From contig JARHVA010005485.1 of NCBI GenBank assembly GCA_037957365.1, forward strand, positions 486,001 to 550,000: a stretch of 64,000 nt of DNA. Reading direction: 5' to 3'. Shown here piece by piece: positions 26,368 to 39,100 of the stretch. Below the pieces are notes generated by a model. The model saw only the letters and a program-made list of their open reading frames with translations. It was not told where the DNA came from and made no database searches. The stretch's first letter is position 1. Every line of letters starts with the position of its first letter. The stretch is from Torreya grandis. Lineage: Eukaryota; Streptophyta; Pinopsida; Cupressales; Taxaceae. The position numbers and the translations under genes were made by a program.

Positions 26368-28765
26368 TGAGCATTGTTCCTATATTTAAAGTTTGGCATT
26401 GATGTTGTCATTGATGTCAAAGGTTCTTGAGAAGGTTGATATCATTGTTTTTATCATTGATTGTCTTTGTTGTACCAAAGGTGCTTATGAAGGTTGATGT
26501 CATGTGACTATCATTTTAATTGTCATTGATGTCTTAGTGGTGCTCTAGTGAGTGTTATGTTGTAACAAGATAAAGTATTGAAGGTCAGTTGGCATAGTCA
26601 TGAGGTCATTCAAGAGTGTATATATGAGATACAATATTGATGAGTGATGCAATGATTCTGAGAGTGTAATATATGATTGGTATATGTTATTATGTCTACA
26701 TGACTGATGTGAAGGTTAACATGGAAGGTTATTATTGTCAAAGTTGTCAAGTACTTGAGTGTAGTAGTGTCTTGAGAAGTTATGCCTAGTCTTGTGCATG
26801 AAGATGCATGGTGACATTGTGAGATGGATGTTCTCAAGCTTGTAAATTTTATAGAATATTGATATCAAGTGTCTTTGAGGCATGGTAATATAAGGTTTTA
26901 GAAGAATTTTTTAAATTATTTGATCATGTGATATGTTTTATGATCATGTGAGTGAAGTATTGAGATCTTGTAAATAGGTTTGAAGGTCATTTCAATGCCT
27001 AATAAGGTGTGAAGACTCAGGTGTAGAAAGAAAGATGGTGAGAGCATGGACTAATAAGGCATGAGGATTAGTTTCCAAAGAAATACACATAGGTGAGATA
27101 TTTTAGATGTGTGATAGGTTTTCCCAAGTCTGTTAATGAAGTTTTAGGTCAAATTTTAAAGGTTAAGGCAATAAAAAGTTCTTTGAGGTCTCGTGAGTGC
27201 ACAAAATGAAGGAGGCTCAACTTGATAAGGATTTTCTTGTGATATTTAGCTCATCAAAAAATTTCATTGGATCCTAATATATTCATGGTATACAGGGAAT
27301 GGTCCTATATCAAAATTATAGGCATTAGTTTTTGGATTGAGGTGTTATGCTTTATGAACAATCATTAACAATGGAAGTGTGTTTAAACCCTCTTAAAACC
27401 CTACTAGAGACCTGATGTTGAAGATATGATTCAAAAGTGATTAGTATGGTTTTTAATTCTTATTTAAGTATTTGGATCTTGTATTTAACTATAATAATTA
27501 CCTCTATGTGGTGGTGGTTAGAGAGAGTAGAGATAAAATGTGAAGTTATAGGCTTGTTTCTGATGATGTTATTGTAGATATAAAAATTGTATTAGGAAAA
27601 GTTTGAAAATTAATGAATGTTGAATATTGAGACTCATTTTTTATGTCTTTTTTGGTTTATATATTGTTTATAGTGCTTAATTATACCAAATTTTTTATCT
27701 AAGTTGGCTAGTTGATTACAAGCTTAATGAAGAAGAATAATGCAAAACCCAAGCAGTTTGAGAAGTTGGTTTTTGGTATGATTTCAAGAAATAATGATGC
27801 ATTGGAGTGCATTGTGTGTTTTATTGGTAATTTTATGTCCTATAAATTATTTTTATAAGATTTTATATTTAGTAAAAGTGGTTGATATTTTGAATCCAAA
27901 ATGGCTTATCTAGTTCTGATTTGACTGTGTGTAGTGAGGTCAAAATATTGGTCTACAATACTAATATTTGACATTAGATATTATGATTTTTGTATTTTAT
28001 ATTGGTATAGATATGTCAAATGATATTTTTAAAGTGTCAATTTTCATGGTAAGTTTTATTTTATGTTTTGAAGATCAAGTTATTCATGACTAGTTTCTGG
28101 AGTGTTCTTGTAGTTCTGAGTGGGCTATTTGCAGAGAAGTGTTTGAGTCCTTTTGCCTTGTGTTGTGAAGTATAAATAATAATGTGATATTTTTAAGTTC
28201 ATTTATATTTTATTCATGTGATTTATTATCATTTTTGTGTGACTAATTTGTGTACATTCTTCAGTTTTATTTGGCAGACTTTATGTAGGTTCATAGACCT
28301 AATTATGAACAGTGCTACAAGGAGTGTTCATGAAGGGGTTAGTGATAAAAAGTGTTATTGACATTAGAAGATATTTATTTTTATATATTTAATCAATTTA
28401 TTAAATTATATTATTCTTAAATGAAGGTAAATTATTTCAAAAAGAACATAAGGTAACATGTTGTTAAGAAGGCATATTAGGTCTCCATAAGGCCTAAAGA
28501 AGGATAAGGGATAATGAAGGTGAGGATGATTATTTTCAAGATTGATTATTATTTTTAACATGCCCTAAGATTTTTTTTTAATGGTGATACAAGTTATGAA
28601 AGGTTTTTGGTTGACCAATAGGTGTGTTAGTATGATCTTAGTATAAGAATAAGGTATTTTAGGCCTAACTAGCTAGTTAGTGAATAAGAGTGTGCAAGAA
28701 AATGAAATATCACATTGGTAAGTAGAAGGAAGATTTGTATACCATATGAAGAGAGTATATAAACT
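26368..28765 (+). repeat. 3' LTR of the Copia element, truncated at its right end
   Basis: It parallels the 5' LTR from its first base up to TATATAAACT at 28,765, equivalent to about 23,399 in the 5' copy. The last ~580 bases of the LTR are missing and the sequence passes straight into a truncated Gypsy LTR. Confidence 0.85.
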
Positions 28766-29596
28766 ATGATGGCAGGTGGCACAACACTCAAATCTCCATA
28801 TAATTCTTAATTGTTTAAGTTTAACTTCTGAGTTCACTACTTATTGACACTATTATTATACTATATAATGTTACTTAATAACTTCATGTAAATACCTCAA
28901 ATCAAATCATTGACTATGTTTTATGTGACTTGTCTCTATGAAAAACTTATTGTGAGTCATTACATTTAAGTCTTTAACTATGTATACTTTGGTGCATAGT
29001 TTAGTATTTTACTTTGTTAAATTATTATGCTATATATATACTAATCATTGTGCTATAATAAAACTGTTAGATTTGTTGTGTAAACTCCTATGAAATAGGT
29101 TATATCACACTCTAGAGCACCATACTCATTATTATAGACATACATATTTATACAACTGATATGAATAAATATTTTCATTTCAATAATTATGTAAGTCTCC
29201 AAAATATATAGTTTACTATGTTTAAATATCACCTAAGTCATTATTTTTTTTATAAATCATTCAGACATTATTCTACCAATAATCATATTTATATGATAGC
29301 TTCACACCAAAATATGTTAATATTTAATCTCATAATTATTTAATCTACTAAAATCCATATATTTGTCAACCATATCCTAGAATATAATACATAAATTCAA
29401 ATTGCACCCCTACCTCATTACAATGCTCTGTTGTACCTTATCATCTCTCTTTCTCCTCTAATATTCCTTCCATGCCCCTATTGTGCCTCCCTTCTTCTTT
29501 CCTCCTCTTTTGTGTCTCTTTTCTTTTTGATTCTTTTTTTTTTTTGGATTTGTGCCCCTACTAAATCTTTTATTCACTTCCATGAATAAGGCATAC

Positions 29597-29665
<69 letters not shown>

Positions 29666-30403
29666 TTCAATTTTAAAACTTTCCACTTTTTCATTCCAAT
29701 TTTGATTTTATTTATAATATTTATCTTTATTTACTAATTACAATAATCAATATTTTTACTTATTAAATTGGCACCTATAATGTCATAATGGATTAATGAT
29801 AAATTAATTAGTCAATAAATCTAAATTTACTCTAATTGTGAAAATCACAAAGCATTAATGGTCATATATATGAAAAAAATGCAATCACACTAGATGATTT
29901 CCATATAACCATTAATCTAAACTAACAATGTGCAAATAATTCTAAATCCAAGTAGCATTAAAACACACTATGCTAACCATCCCATTATACATTTAACATG
30001 TACTAGCTAATGGGGTGCATGCAAGGTTCTAGCCAATTGCTCTGTCATCCTCCAATATCTCCATCTATGTTACCCTTTATAATGATGCTTTCCCTTTGTC
30101 TTATTCTAAGGGATAAGTCTCTCCTACATGAACCTCACAACAAGTAAATAGTTATTCCATAACACCATGGCATATATACATCATAAAATATAGCTTAAAT
30201 AATAAAGAAACATGATTATAATGTAAAGAACATACATTACATCTAACTCATAGCAATGAAATCATGTAATCTAAGAAATATTCAACTATCTTATATCAAA
30301 ATTTAACCCATAACTTAGCTAAAAATAACCAAATAAAATTGCTAACTATAAGTATCCATGAATAATCAAGTAAGTTTTTTTAGAGAGAAATCAGAATGTA
30401 ACA
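28766..30403 (-). repeat. 3' LTR of the Tekay-like chromovirus, outer part missing
   Basis: It matches 42,014-43,659 in order (ATGATGGCAGGTGGCACAACAC against ATGATGGTAGGTGGCACAACAC, and so on to TGTAACA). On the minus strand it begins TGTTACATTCTG directly after the polypurine tract. About 2.4 kb equivalent to 39,574-42,013 is lost at the junction with the Copia LTR. Confidence 0.85.
29598..29665. repeat. (ATT)n microsatellite, ~22 units
   Basis: A pure ATT run in the left LTR copy. The matching place in the other LTR (about 42,880-42,950) is T-rich but has no ATT run. The frames of repeated isoleucine across it are artefacts. Confidence 0.95.
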
Positions 30404-30419
30404 TCCTTCCCCCATAAAA
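30404..30419 (-). other. polypurine tract of the Tekay-like chromovirus
   Basis: On the minus strand TTTTATGGGGGAAGGA directly precedes the LTR start TGTTACATTC. Confidence 0.8.
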
Positions 30420-30529
30420 TTAGTTATCATTCTAAATGACTCTTATTCAAATATAAGTTTTGAATTAAAAACATTGTTCACTATAAAAATAACATAGTAT
30501 AAAGCATCAAATCAAGAAAATAAAAATGG

Positions 30530-30666
30530 AAATCACTTGTATAATTCATCATAGTCCTCCCAATGAGTGTTATCATTAGAGTATTGGTCCCACAAGACCT
30601 TGCATTGTGACATCTCTCTATTACACAAATTAAGATTGTGAGTTTTAGTTAATCTAATTACTTCTA
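30530..30666 (-). pseudogene. C-terminal end of the Tekay-like polyprotein (chromodomain tail)
   Basis: On the minus strand a frame reads C-K-V-L-W-D-Q-Y-S-N and T-H-W-E-D-Y-D-E-L-Y, which fits the end of a chromodomain (V-L-W...A-T-W-E). It is cut off at 30,667 by the inserted smaller chromovirus, and the rest of this polyprotein resumes at 36,154 on the other side. About 700 bases that should code for the integrase core are missing between the two parts. Confidence 0.6.
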
Positions 30667-31016
30667 TGAGAGGATCCTTCCTAAAAAAGTTAGAAAAAAA
30701 ATTTAAATACATGAAATAAACTATGAAACTATCAATATATTAACTCAAATAAGCTAAATTGAATTACAATGGTTGAATTATAGAATCACTGGCCTCTTTG
30801 AAGGGGTAACCTTCTTTGAGCAAGCTCAATACAATAAATTTGAGGATGTCTTCATTAGCCTCAACTCTTATATACTAAGTATAATATAAACAACTAGTAA
30901 TTCCAATGAATGTGGGATAAAATAAAATGTTCATAGGATGATTTATAAAGCATATGCATGCATAAAAACTATTACATTAAAAAAATAAAGAGAAGGGGTA
31001 GCACAATTTCCTAACA
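30667..31016 (-). repeat. 3' LTR (350 bp) of the inserted Reina-like chromovirus
   Basis: Minus-strand ends are TGTTAGGAAATTG and GATCCTCTCA (TG...CA). Its first 128 bases in plus orientation match 36,025-36,153 at roughly 85-90 percent by eye. The short length suits the Reina group. Confidence 0.9.
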
Positions 31017-31030
31017 TCCCATCCCTCTTA
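31017..31030 (-). other. polypurine tract of the Reina-like chromovirus
   Basis: Minus-strand TAAGAGGGATGGGA directly precedes the LTR start TGTTAGG. Confidence 0.85.
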
Positions 31031-31079
31031 GAAAAAACTTTATCCTTAAAGTTTTAGATGTGGGAATTAGTGCTAAATC

Positions 31080-34000
31080 TAAAATAGTGGTTCTCATATA
31101 ACATCCTCTAGTTTCATTCTGTGCCACTGAATCAAAACATTTGTGATGAAGCAAGAGCAGAGTTGGTGTGTGCACCTATCTAGGATTTCCTCTGGCTCAA
31201 GAAGGATGGACCCTTCATTATCAAGTTTTAGTAAAATAGTCTACACTCTAATGTTTGTACCAAGAAATTTCTTCATACAAGAGAAATGAAATACTGGGTG
31301 AACTCAAGAAGAGGGTTGAAGCTCCAACTTATAAGCAACTGACCCAATCTTCTAGAGAAATTTATAGGGCCCATAAAATTTGGGAGCTAGCATATGACAC
31401 CCTTTGAGTTTTAGGAAGGATTGTTTATATGTCTATAGGCAAAGAAAAACCATATCACCTACTTGAAAAGTGTGCTTGGAATGGTGCTAATTAGCCTATT
31501 ATTTCAATTAATTGTTTGTCATATGAAGATTGTCCTATAGGTTGTTGAGAATTTGATCCTAGGTGAAGAGAATCATGTTGACTACTTGAACTAATGAATT
31601 ACTGGGGGTGTATAATAGGAGCACTAGTAGTGATTAACCATATACTAATTCATATGGAGTCATTTTCATTAAAGTGTGGTAGGAAGTATTGTACTACCAT
31701 TTGGTGAGGGGTAGCCACTTGACCCACTAATGTTGTTATTCTAAGGTGAACCAATGAAGGAAACTTTCCAAGCATTTGTTGACAATTTTAGTTTACCCAT
31801 CTATTTGGGGATGATACCCAAAACTCATCTTTAGTTGGGTGTCAGTGTGGTGAAATAGTTTTGTCCAAAAATGGCTAGTGAAAGTTGCATCATGATTTGA
31901 GACAATGGATGAAGGAATACCTTGAAGATGGAAAATTTGGTCCAAGAAAATTTATACGACTATTGAGGTGGTATAAGGATAGCCAAGGGCACAAAAATGA
32001 CTATATTTAGAGTGGTGATCAACCACAACCAAGATCACTATTTTCCATTTAGATTTAGGGAGCCCCTCAATGAAATCCATATAAATATTAGTCCAAATTT
32101 AGATAGGGATAGGTAAGGGTTTGAGTAACCTAGGGATGAGTGTTGTTTCACCCTTATTGAATTGATAAGTATCACATTCAACCACCATCTATTGAATTTC
32201 ATTTTTCATTCCCTTCTAAAATAATTTGTGCCATGCTTGCTCATAAGTTTTGAGGAACCTTGAGTGTCTTACCACTAGAGTTTATAAAATATAGTCTGCT
32301 AAAGATTTGTGCTATGGGGAAACACCAGATAATCCTTGTATCACAAATAAACACCATCCCAAGAATAATTTGGTATAACATAAGGGTTAATGTCCAATTG
32401 TTGAATTATTTGAGATAATGAGGAGTTATTGGCATACCTCTATTGTATAGTGTCCAACCAGTTTGGAATAGGCATGGAAATAGCTAAAAGGGAGTCTTGG
32501 TCCATAAATGTATGACACATAGCATCAACTATAATATTGTCCTTACCTTTATTGTAAGTGATATCATAGTCATAACCCATGAGTTTACTAACCCATTTCT
32601 ATTATGATGGGGTGGAGACCCATTGTTCTAGGAAATATTTCACACTCTAGTGATCAGTTTTGATGCAAAAAATATTCCCTAGTAAGTATGGCTACCACTT
32701 CTATACTACATGTAAAATAACCATCATTTCCTTCTCATAAGTAGAGAGTACTAAATTATTTCCAAAAAAGGATTTTTTGGTGAATGTAATGGGGAATCAT
32801 TCTTAGAAGAGAACAACACCAATTCCATTTCCATAAGCATCGCTCTTGATAGTGAAGGTCTTGGCAAAATTTGGCATAGTTAGAATAGGTGTAATACACA
32901 TAGCTTATTTCAATTTTTAAAATACACACTTAGCATCTTGTGTCAATGTAAAATCATATTTTTTTAGCATAGATATCAGTAGAGCTAAACTATTATCATA
33001 ATCCTTAATAAACTTGTGATAGTATCTAGTCAACCCTAAAAAACCATGGAGGCTTTCAAGTGTCTGAGGATGAGCCTAATTTGTCATTATAGATATTTTT
33101 TCAGGATCCACCCAAACCCTTTGCGCTGAAACAATATGCCCTAGATACTCCAATTCATCCTAGATAAAATCACATTTGGATTATTTTGCACAAAGATGAT
33201 GGTCAAAGATAAGTTACAGTATGAGCTCTAGATGTTGGAGATGCTCAAACCATGTTTTACTATAAATGAGGATATCATCAAAGAAGACAAGAATGAATTT
33301 CCATAGGTAGGTCTAGAATATTTTATTCATTAATGTCTATAATGTTGAAGGATCATTAGTGAGGCCAAAGGGTATGACCAAAAATTCATAGTGGCCATCA
33401 TTCATGCAAAAATTTATCTTATGGATATCAGCCTCATGAAGCTAGATCTGGTGATATCTAGAGCAAAGATCCAACTTGAAGAAAAAAGAGTGTTATGAAG
33501 CTCATCAAAAAGTTCATCAATAACATGGATTGGGAGATTATCCTTGATTGTGATGTGATTAAGTGTGTATAAGTTAATGCAAATGTGCCATGACCCATAT
33601 TTTTTCCAAACAAGGAGAACTGGGGAAGAATATGGGCTGGTACTAGGGAAAATAATGCATTACTTTAATAAGTATTGAATGAGCATCTCAATCTCAATGT
33701 TTTAATGAAATGGGTAGTGGTACGGATTGATGTTGGGAATAACACTTCTAGGAAGGAGATGAATATGGTGGTCATCTAACCATGAATTTTTCAATCCCAT
33801 GGGTTTGACAAAGATGCATACCTATGTAAAATGGTTTGTAGATCAGGATTAGTGGAGACCATTAATGGTTGCATTTGAATGGAATGGAGTTGGGCAATAA
33901 TGCTATGTGAATTCTTATTAAGAAAATTTTCCATGTGATGTGAAATTATGATACTTAGAGACCTTAGTTGTAAGCCTTTCAATATGTATTTTTTCCTATT

Positions 34001-35600
34001 AAATAAAAATTACATCCAAAATTTAACAAAATTCCATAAGATGGGTCCAAGTGTACTTAACCATTGGGATCCCAAAACAACATCACATCCACCTAAGGAC
34101 AAGTCAAACATGTTAGAGTGAAAGTTATAATCTTCAATAGATATAATCACATTACAACACTTCCCTTTGTAAGGTAATGTGCCCCTATTAGCAATCATGA
34201 CTTCAAAGTTGGAACAAGGATAGACAAAACAATCAACATGTTTGGTGATCCAAGGGTTAATGAAGCTATGAGTGCTACCAAAATTAATGAGTATTATGAG
34301 AGGGAATTTATTGAATTATCCCTTGAATTGCATAGTTTATGGGGTGTTAACTCCTACTAAAACATGGAGAGAGATCTCTAGTTAGTTTTTCTAAGAAGCA
34401 GGTTCCATAATCAGATGATCTTCATTCAGATCATCTATTGTATCTTGAACATATTCCTAACCTTCAATTTTTGGTGGAGAGTCCACATCTAACAGGTATA
34501 TATTTTTCTCAACACATCAATGTCCTTGAGTGAATTTATCATCACAGTTATAACACAGTCCTTTTTCTCTATGGTCTTGCATCTCTGCTTTAGTCAAACA
34601 CTTTATGGGAGTGGTTTTGGGGGATGACATTATTTGAAATCATTATGGAGCTATATTTTTGAATGAATAAAAATTGGATTTGAATCATTTTTGAGTTGTG
34701 ATCTTATCCTTTGCCAACTTATCCAACCCTAAGGCTTCCATCATCATGTTGGGCTAGAATATTTTGACCTTAAATCAAATTGCATCCTTCAGCCCATTGA
34801 CAAAACAACTCCTAAAGAATTCATCAGACAATCCCTCTATGTGATTGACCAACTTTAAAAATTCTACATGATATTCTCTCATGGTTCCTATTTGGCAAAG
34901 TTTAGTGAGTGCTCTAATGAAGTCATCAAAGGCACTAGGGCCAAACCATTAAAAAATAAGGGTATAAAAATTGGTCCATATGGGCTCATCATGAGCCTTG
35001 GTATACCAATGATACCATTGAAGGGATACATATTCCAAGTGAAAATATGCAAGTGGGATGTTATTGGCATCAAAATTATTATGCAGACTAAAATATTATT
35101 TTGGTTGATAAATCCATCCAGTCAAATCTACACCATTGAATCGAGGAAAATTAAGCTTTAGCCCATGAAAAGTGTTGGAAGAAGAAAAACTAGTATCTGA
35201 ACAGGACTCTAGATGTTGTTGTTCATGGTGGTATGTTTAAGTTTGAGGCCAAGAAATTTTTTATCAAGATCCTTGATGTGGGTCTTGAGGGCAACAATTT
35301 TATCTTTCATGTTTTTTGCTCTTGATTACGTTACTACCATGACCAAAATAAGAGTTTTTTTTTTTCGCTTTTTATTTTATATCAAATGTCTAGTCGCAAG
35401 TCTTTAAGAGTCTGTTGATACTCTATTGATAGTTTTCTAAGACTGATAAGATGAAGATTTTTTTATTTGTGGTTTCTATCAACTATCTGAATGCAAGTCC
35501 TCTGAGAATCTTTTGATGTTCTATATAATGATATTTTGAGATTATATTAAGAATATTTTGAAATTGATAAAATGGGCCCCAAGTTTTAATGGCTACCTAA
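31080..35600 (-). pseudogene. chromovirus gag-pol polyprotein remnant (Reina-like)
   Basis: Ty3/Gypsy polyprotein read right to left in broken frames. The zinc knuckle is at 34,511-34,560 (C-Y-N-C-D-D-K-F, with a stop just before the last C). Protease lies at 34,010-34,420 with G-G-C-D-V-V-L-G and W-L-S-T-L-G-P-I. Reverse transcriptase covers about 32,950-33,720: L-D-L-C-S-R-Y-H-Q at ~33,460, F-G-L-T-N at ~33,370, and catalytic F-F-D-D-I-L-I-Y-S near 33,265-33,290, where the usual Y or F-x-D-D is kept. RNase H follows (about 32,540-32,950, I-K-T-D-H near 32,660; I-T-Y-N-K-G-K near 32,560). Integrase is spread over 31,400-32,480. A chromodomain is visible at 31,085-31,235 (L-E-P-E-E-I-L-D-R, L-I-Q-W). 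Many stops, mostly TAG/TAA, make it dead. The domain set and order identify a chromovirus; the Reina assignment rests on the short LTR and knuckle style. Confidence 0.88.
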
Positions 35601-36003
35601 GGTTTTATAGATATCCTCTAGCCACCAATGCCTTCTAAGCAAGTACCACTCTCCAAAAAAAAATTGACCATAGGTTTACCTCTAAGTGACAACTCTTGTT
35701 TTTCCTCATGGGTGGTAACTACTCAATTGAGAAGGGCCATTACCCATTTTGATGATAAGTCCTCTCAATGGGATAGCTACTTTGGGGTTCCTATATCACT
35801 CCTCACAATGATTTTTAGGGTTTTCACCCAAGAACTTTCCATAGTTATGTAGATATATTATTTTTACCCTAATTTGAAATAGATTATTGTGATACAAAAT
35901 AGAGTTATGCAGTAGAATAGAGAATAATTTATGATAAAAATATTTTAAAGTAATTATGAAGTAGAACATAGTTTAAAATATATAGAAAATAAAAATTGGC
36001 CTT

Positions 36004-36024
36004 GGAAAGTTCTCTAATACCATA
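36004..36024 (-). other. primer-binding site (initiator-Met tRNA) of the Reina-like element
   Basis: On the minus strand TGGTATTAGAGAAC follows the LTR end GATCCTCTCA by two bases. It differs from the standard TGGTATCAGAGC by a C-to-T change and at the end. Confidence 0.85.
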
Positions 36025-36153
36025 TGAGAGGATCCTTCCTAAACAAGTTAGCAAAAAATTGTAAATACACAAAATAAACAATGAAATTAACAATATATTA
36101 ACTCAAATAAGTTGACTTAAATTATAATGGCTGAATTATAGAATCATTGGCCT
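36025..36153 (-). repeat. 5' LTR of the Reina-like element, truncated to ~129 bp
   Basis: Matches 30,667-30,796 and stops at TTGGCCT; the outer 220 bases are missing. The next bases (36,154 on) already code for the zinc-binding part of the host element's integrase, so a deletion took the end of this LTR together with flanking sequence. Confidence 0.85.
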
Positions 36154-39100
36154 GTTGCATTATAAATATTTACTCACTGACATTCCAAAAAATGTGACAC
36201 ATATTTTGCTACATCTTTCTTGATTTCCTTCTAAAAATATAGAGGTGTAATCTCTACCATGAGCTTGGTTACTCTTGGATATATTGAATATGGGGAATTC
36301 TATAGTTATTTTAATATTGTGCTTCATATATTATCTCAATTTGGCACATACATCCTTTCATTATAATGCAAAAGACCATAACTCTCTAATTTGAATCCTT
36401 TATACTAGTGATTATGAGCATTTTTAGATAATGATTTTCTAACCTGATCATATAATTCATTTCCTAGTAAGAATTCAATCACTCAATCCTTGTAATTACT
36501 TCTACTAGTAGTCACAATTTCTATGTATATTCTATAACTTAGGGCATTGGATACTCTATTTTTCTTACCTTTGATATAGTTGATATTACGATCATAGTCA
36601 TACAAGAAATCAAGCTATCATCTTTAATGATCATTCAAATTTAGTTGGGTGAGGATGTACTTGACTCCAAAGTTATTCATCTTGAGCTCAAAATGATTTC
36701 CCAACAAGTGTTGCCACCAAACTTGTAAAGCAAGCACAATCTGCAAGTTCTATATCATAAGGGACATAGTTCACCTCATAAAGATTTAGCTTGATTTATT
36801 CATAATCCACCACTACACTATCCTTTATAAGGACTCCTCCTAGTCTATCCTTAGATGCATATGTGATCACCATAAATTGACCATTGGGGTCAAGAACTCT
36901 TAACATTGGTGTTGATGTAAGCTTTATTTTCAATTTCTAAAAAGCTACTTAACACTTTTTTGACCAAACAAATCACTGGTTCTTACTTTTCAAAGAAGTA
37001 ATTGGATTAGATATCTTGTAAAATTTGAGACAAACTTCCTATAATAGCCTACTAATCCCATAAAAATTCTTACCTCATGCATGTTTTGAGGCCTCTACAT
37101 TCCATAATGGCTCTTATCTCTGTTAGATCTACTAAGATACCATCCATAGAGATACTATGTCCTAAATATTACACTTTATCCTAAAAATGATCACTTAGAC
37201 AACTTACCATACAAATTGTGCTTTTGCAATCATTAAAAAACCATTTCTAGATAATGAAGGTGCTCTTGTTCATTCTTAGAGTATATAAGAATGTCATCAA
37301 AAAAAACCAAAACAAACTGATCTAGATAATCTCTGAACACACTATTCATGAGATTCATAAATGTTATCGATGCATTTGTCAACCCAAAGAGTAAAATTGT
37401 GAACTCATAGTGTCTATAACAAGTTTTGAATGTTATCTTCAAAATATTATCATCCTTTATTCTTGATTGATAGTATCCTAATCTAAGATCAATATTAGAA
37501 AACATCATTGCTTCTCATATTTTATTGAAAAGATCATTTATATGAGGTAGTGGATTCCTATTTTTGATAGTTTCCTTATTCAACATTATATAATCAATTC
37601 AAAGTTAAAGAGTACTATCCTTCTTATTGAAAAAGATAATTGGTGCACCCCATGGTGACACACTTGGCCTAATGAATCCCTTTGCCAATAATTTTTGAAG
37701 TTGAGCCCTGAATCAAACTTAGTGGTTGTCATCTTGTATAGTGATTTATACTATGGTCTTGATCTAGGTATGATATCGATAGATAAATAAAACTCATGTA
37801 TAGGAGTTACTCTTGGTAATTCTTCTATAAACACATCATGAAAATTACTAATGAATGAATAATATTAGAGAGATGGTTCTTTAGGTTCCTCCATTTCATT
37901 TATCTTGATGATAAATGCTTGACACCTTTTTCCTTGGCCCTCTTGAGTTGTATTTTATAAATTTTCCCAAGTCTCAACTCTCTTTTCTCACCCTAAATTT
38001 ATGTTCAATTACCAAAATTACCCAAACACTCAACCTTATTTAGGTAGCAATCAATCTTGGCCTTATGTTTTGCAATCTAATTGACTCCTAAGATCACATC
38101 ATAAGACCCTAGTGGTGCTACATACAAATCCACTGTTGTTGTGAATTTGGGAAACCTAATTTCTCCTTCAACTAAACACTTATCAACTATGACTTTTGAG
38201 TCATTCCCATATTGAATTAACCATGTATTTTCCATTAATCTAGCTCTTCTAGAAAACTTACTAAGAATTTTAGGGGCTATAAAACATTTTATAGACCCTA
38301 TATCCATTAAAATGGAAATTGGATGTTCAAAAAAAGTACCTAACAACTCTAAGGGTGATGATTAAAATTCATCTCATAAGTTATCAACTACTACATGAAT
38401 ATGTTGCTAAAAACTACCCTACTAAGGAATAAGACCTTTATTCTTTAAATTATCTTGAGTATAGTCATGATCATAATGGTCATCTCTACAAATGAAATAA
38501 TATCTAGGTAGTCCTTTCTTATTATCCTATTGGTTTTCCTTGAAACCACCATTAAAACCATTGCCTAGTTTTTTATTGCCTAAATTGTTATTGAATTTGG
38601 AACTCTAAATTTTGAACTACTTCCTAGATTTTCCACTCCTCTATTCTAGTTCTTTTTGAAAATTGACTTAGAATTTCAAAACTCTTTTTTTAGCTTGTCC
38701 CTATCCTATGAAAGAAAATTCAACTTCTATTCCCTTTTTACTAGTTTCTTAAAGACATGGTCTATGGTATAAGGTCCATGAATGTCCACCTCTCTATCGA
38801 TATGGGTTTTCAATCCCATGATAAACTTTTTTATACTAATATCATCATCCTAGTACTAAGGCACACACTTCAAATGTTTGTTGGACTACTTCCAATACTC
38901 ATTCATTGATAAGTCTCCCTACTTCAAATTCTATAAATATGTGATCTTTTGAGTAAAATAAGTTATGGAATCCATCATTATCTAAACAGAGTCACAAAGT
39001 GCACCTAGTTAATGGTGGTCAAGTTAAGATTCATTTCCAACCTATTATCTACCTACCATGTAGTTACCTCACCAAATAATTGGTATGCTCCCCATACTAC

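Noticed and set aside
29458..29737. Frames with long isoleucine runs on both strands
   Set aside because: Translations of the ATT microsatellite in an LTR.
34868..35161. 97-codon plus-strand frame
   Set aside because: Antisense to the gag part of the Reina-like element, whose minus-strand motifs explain the sequence.
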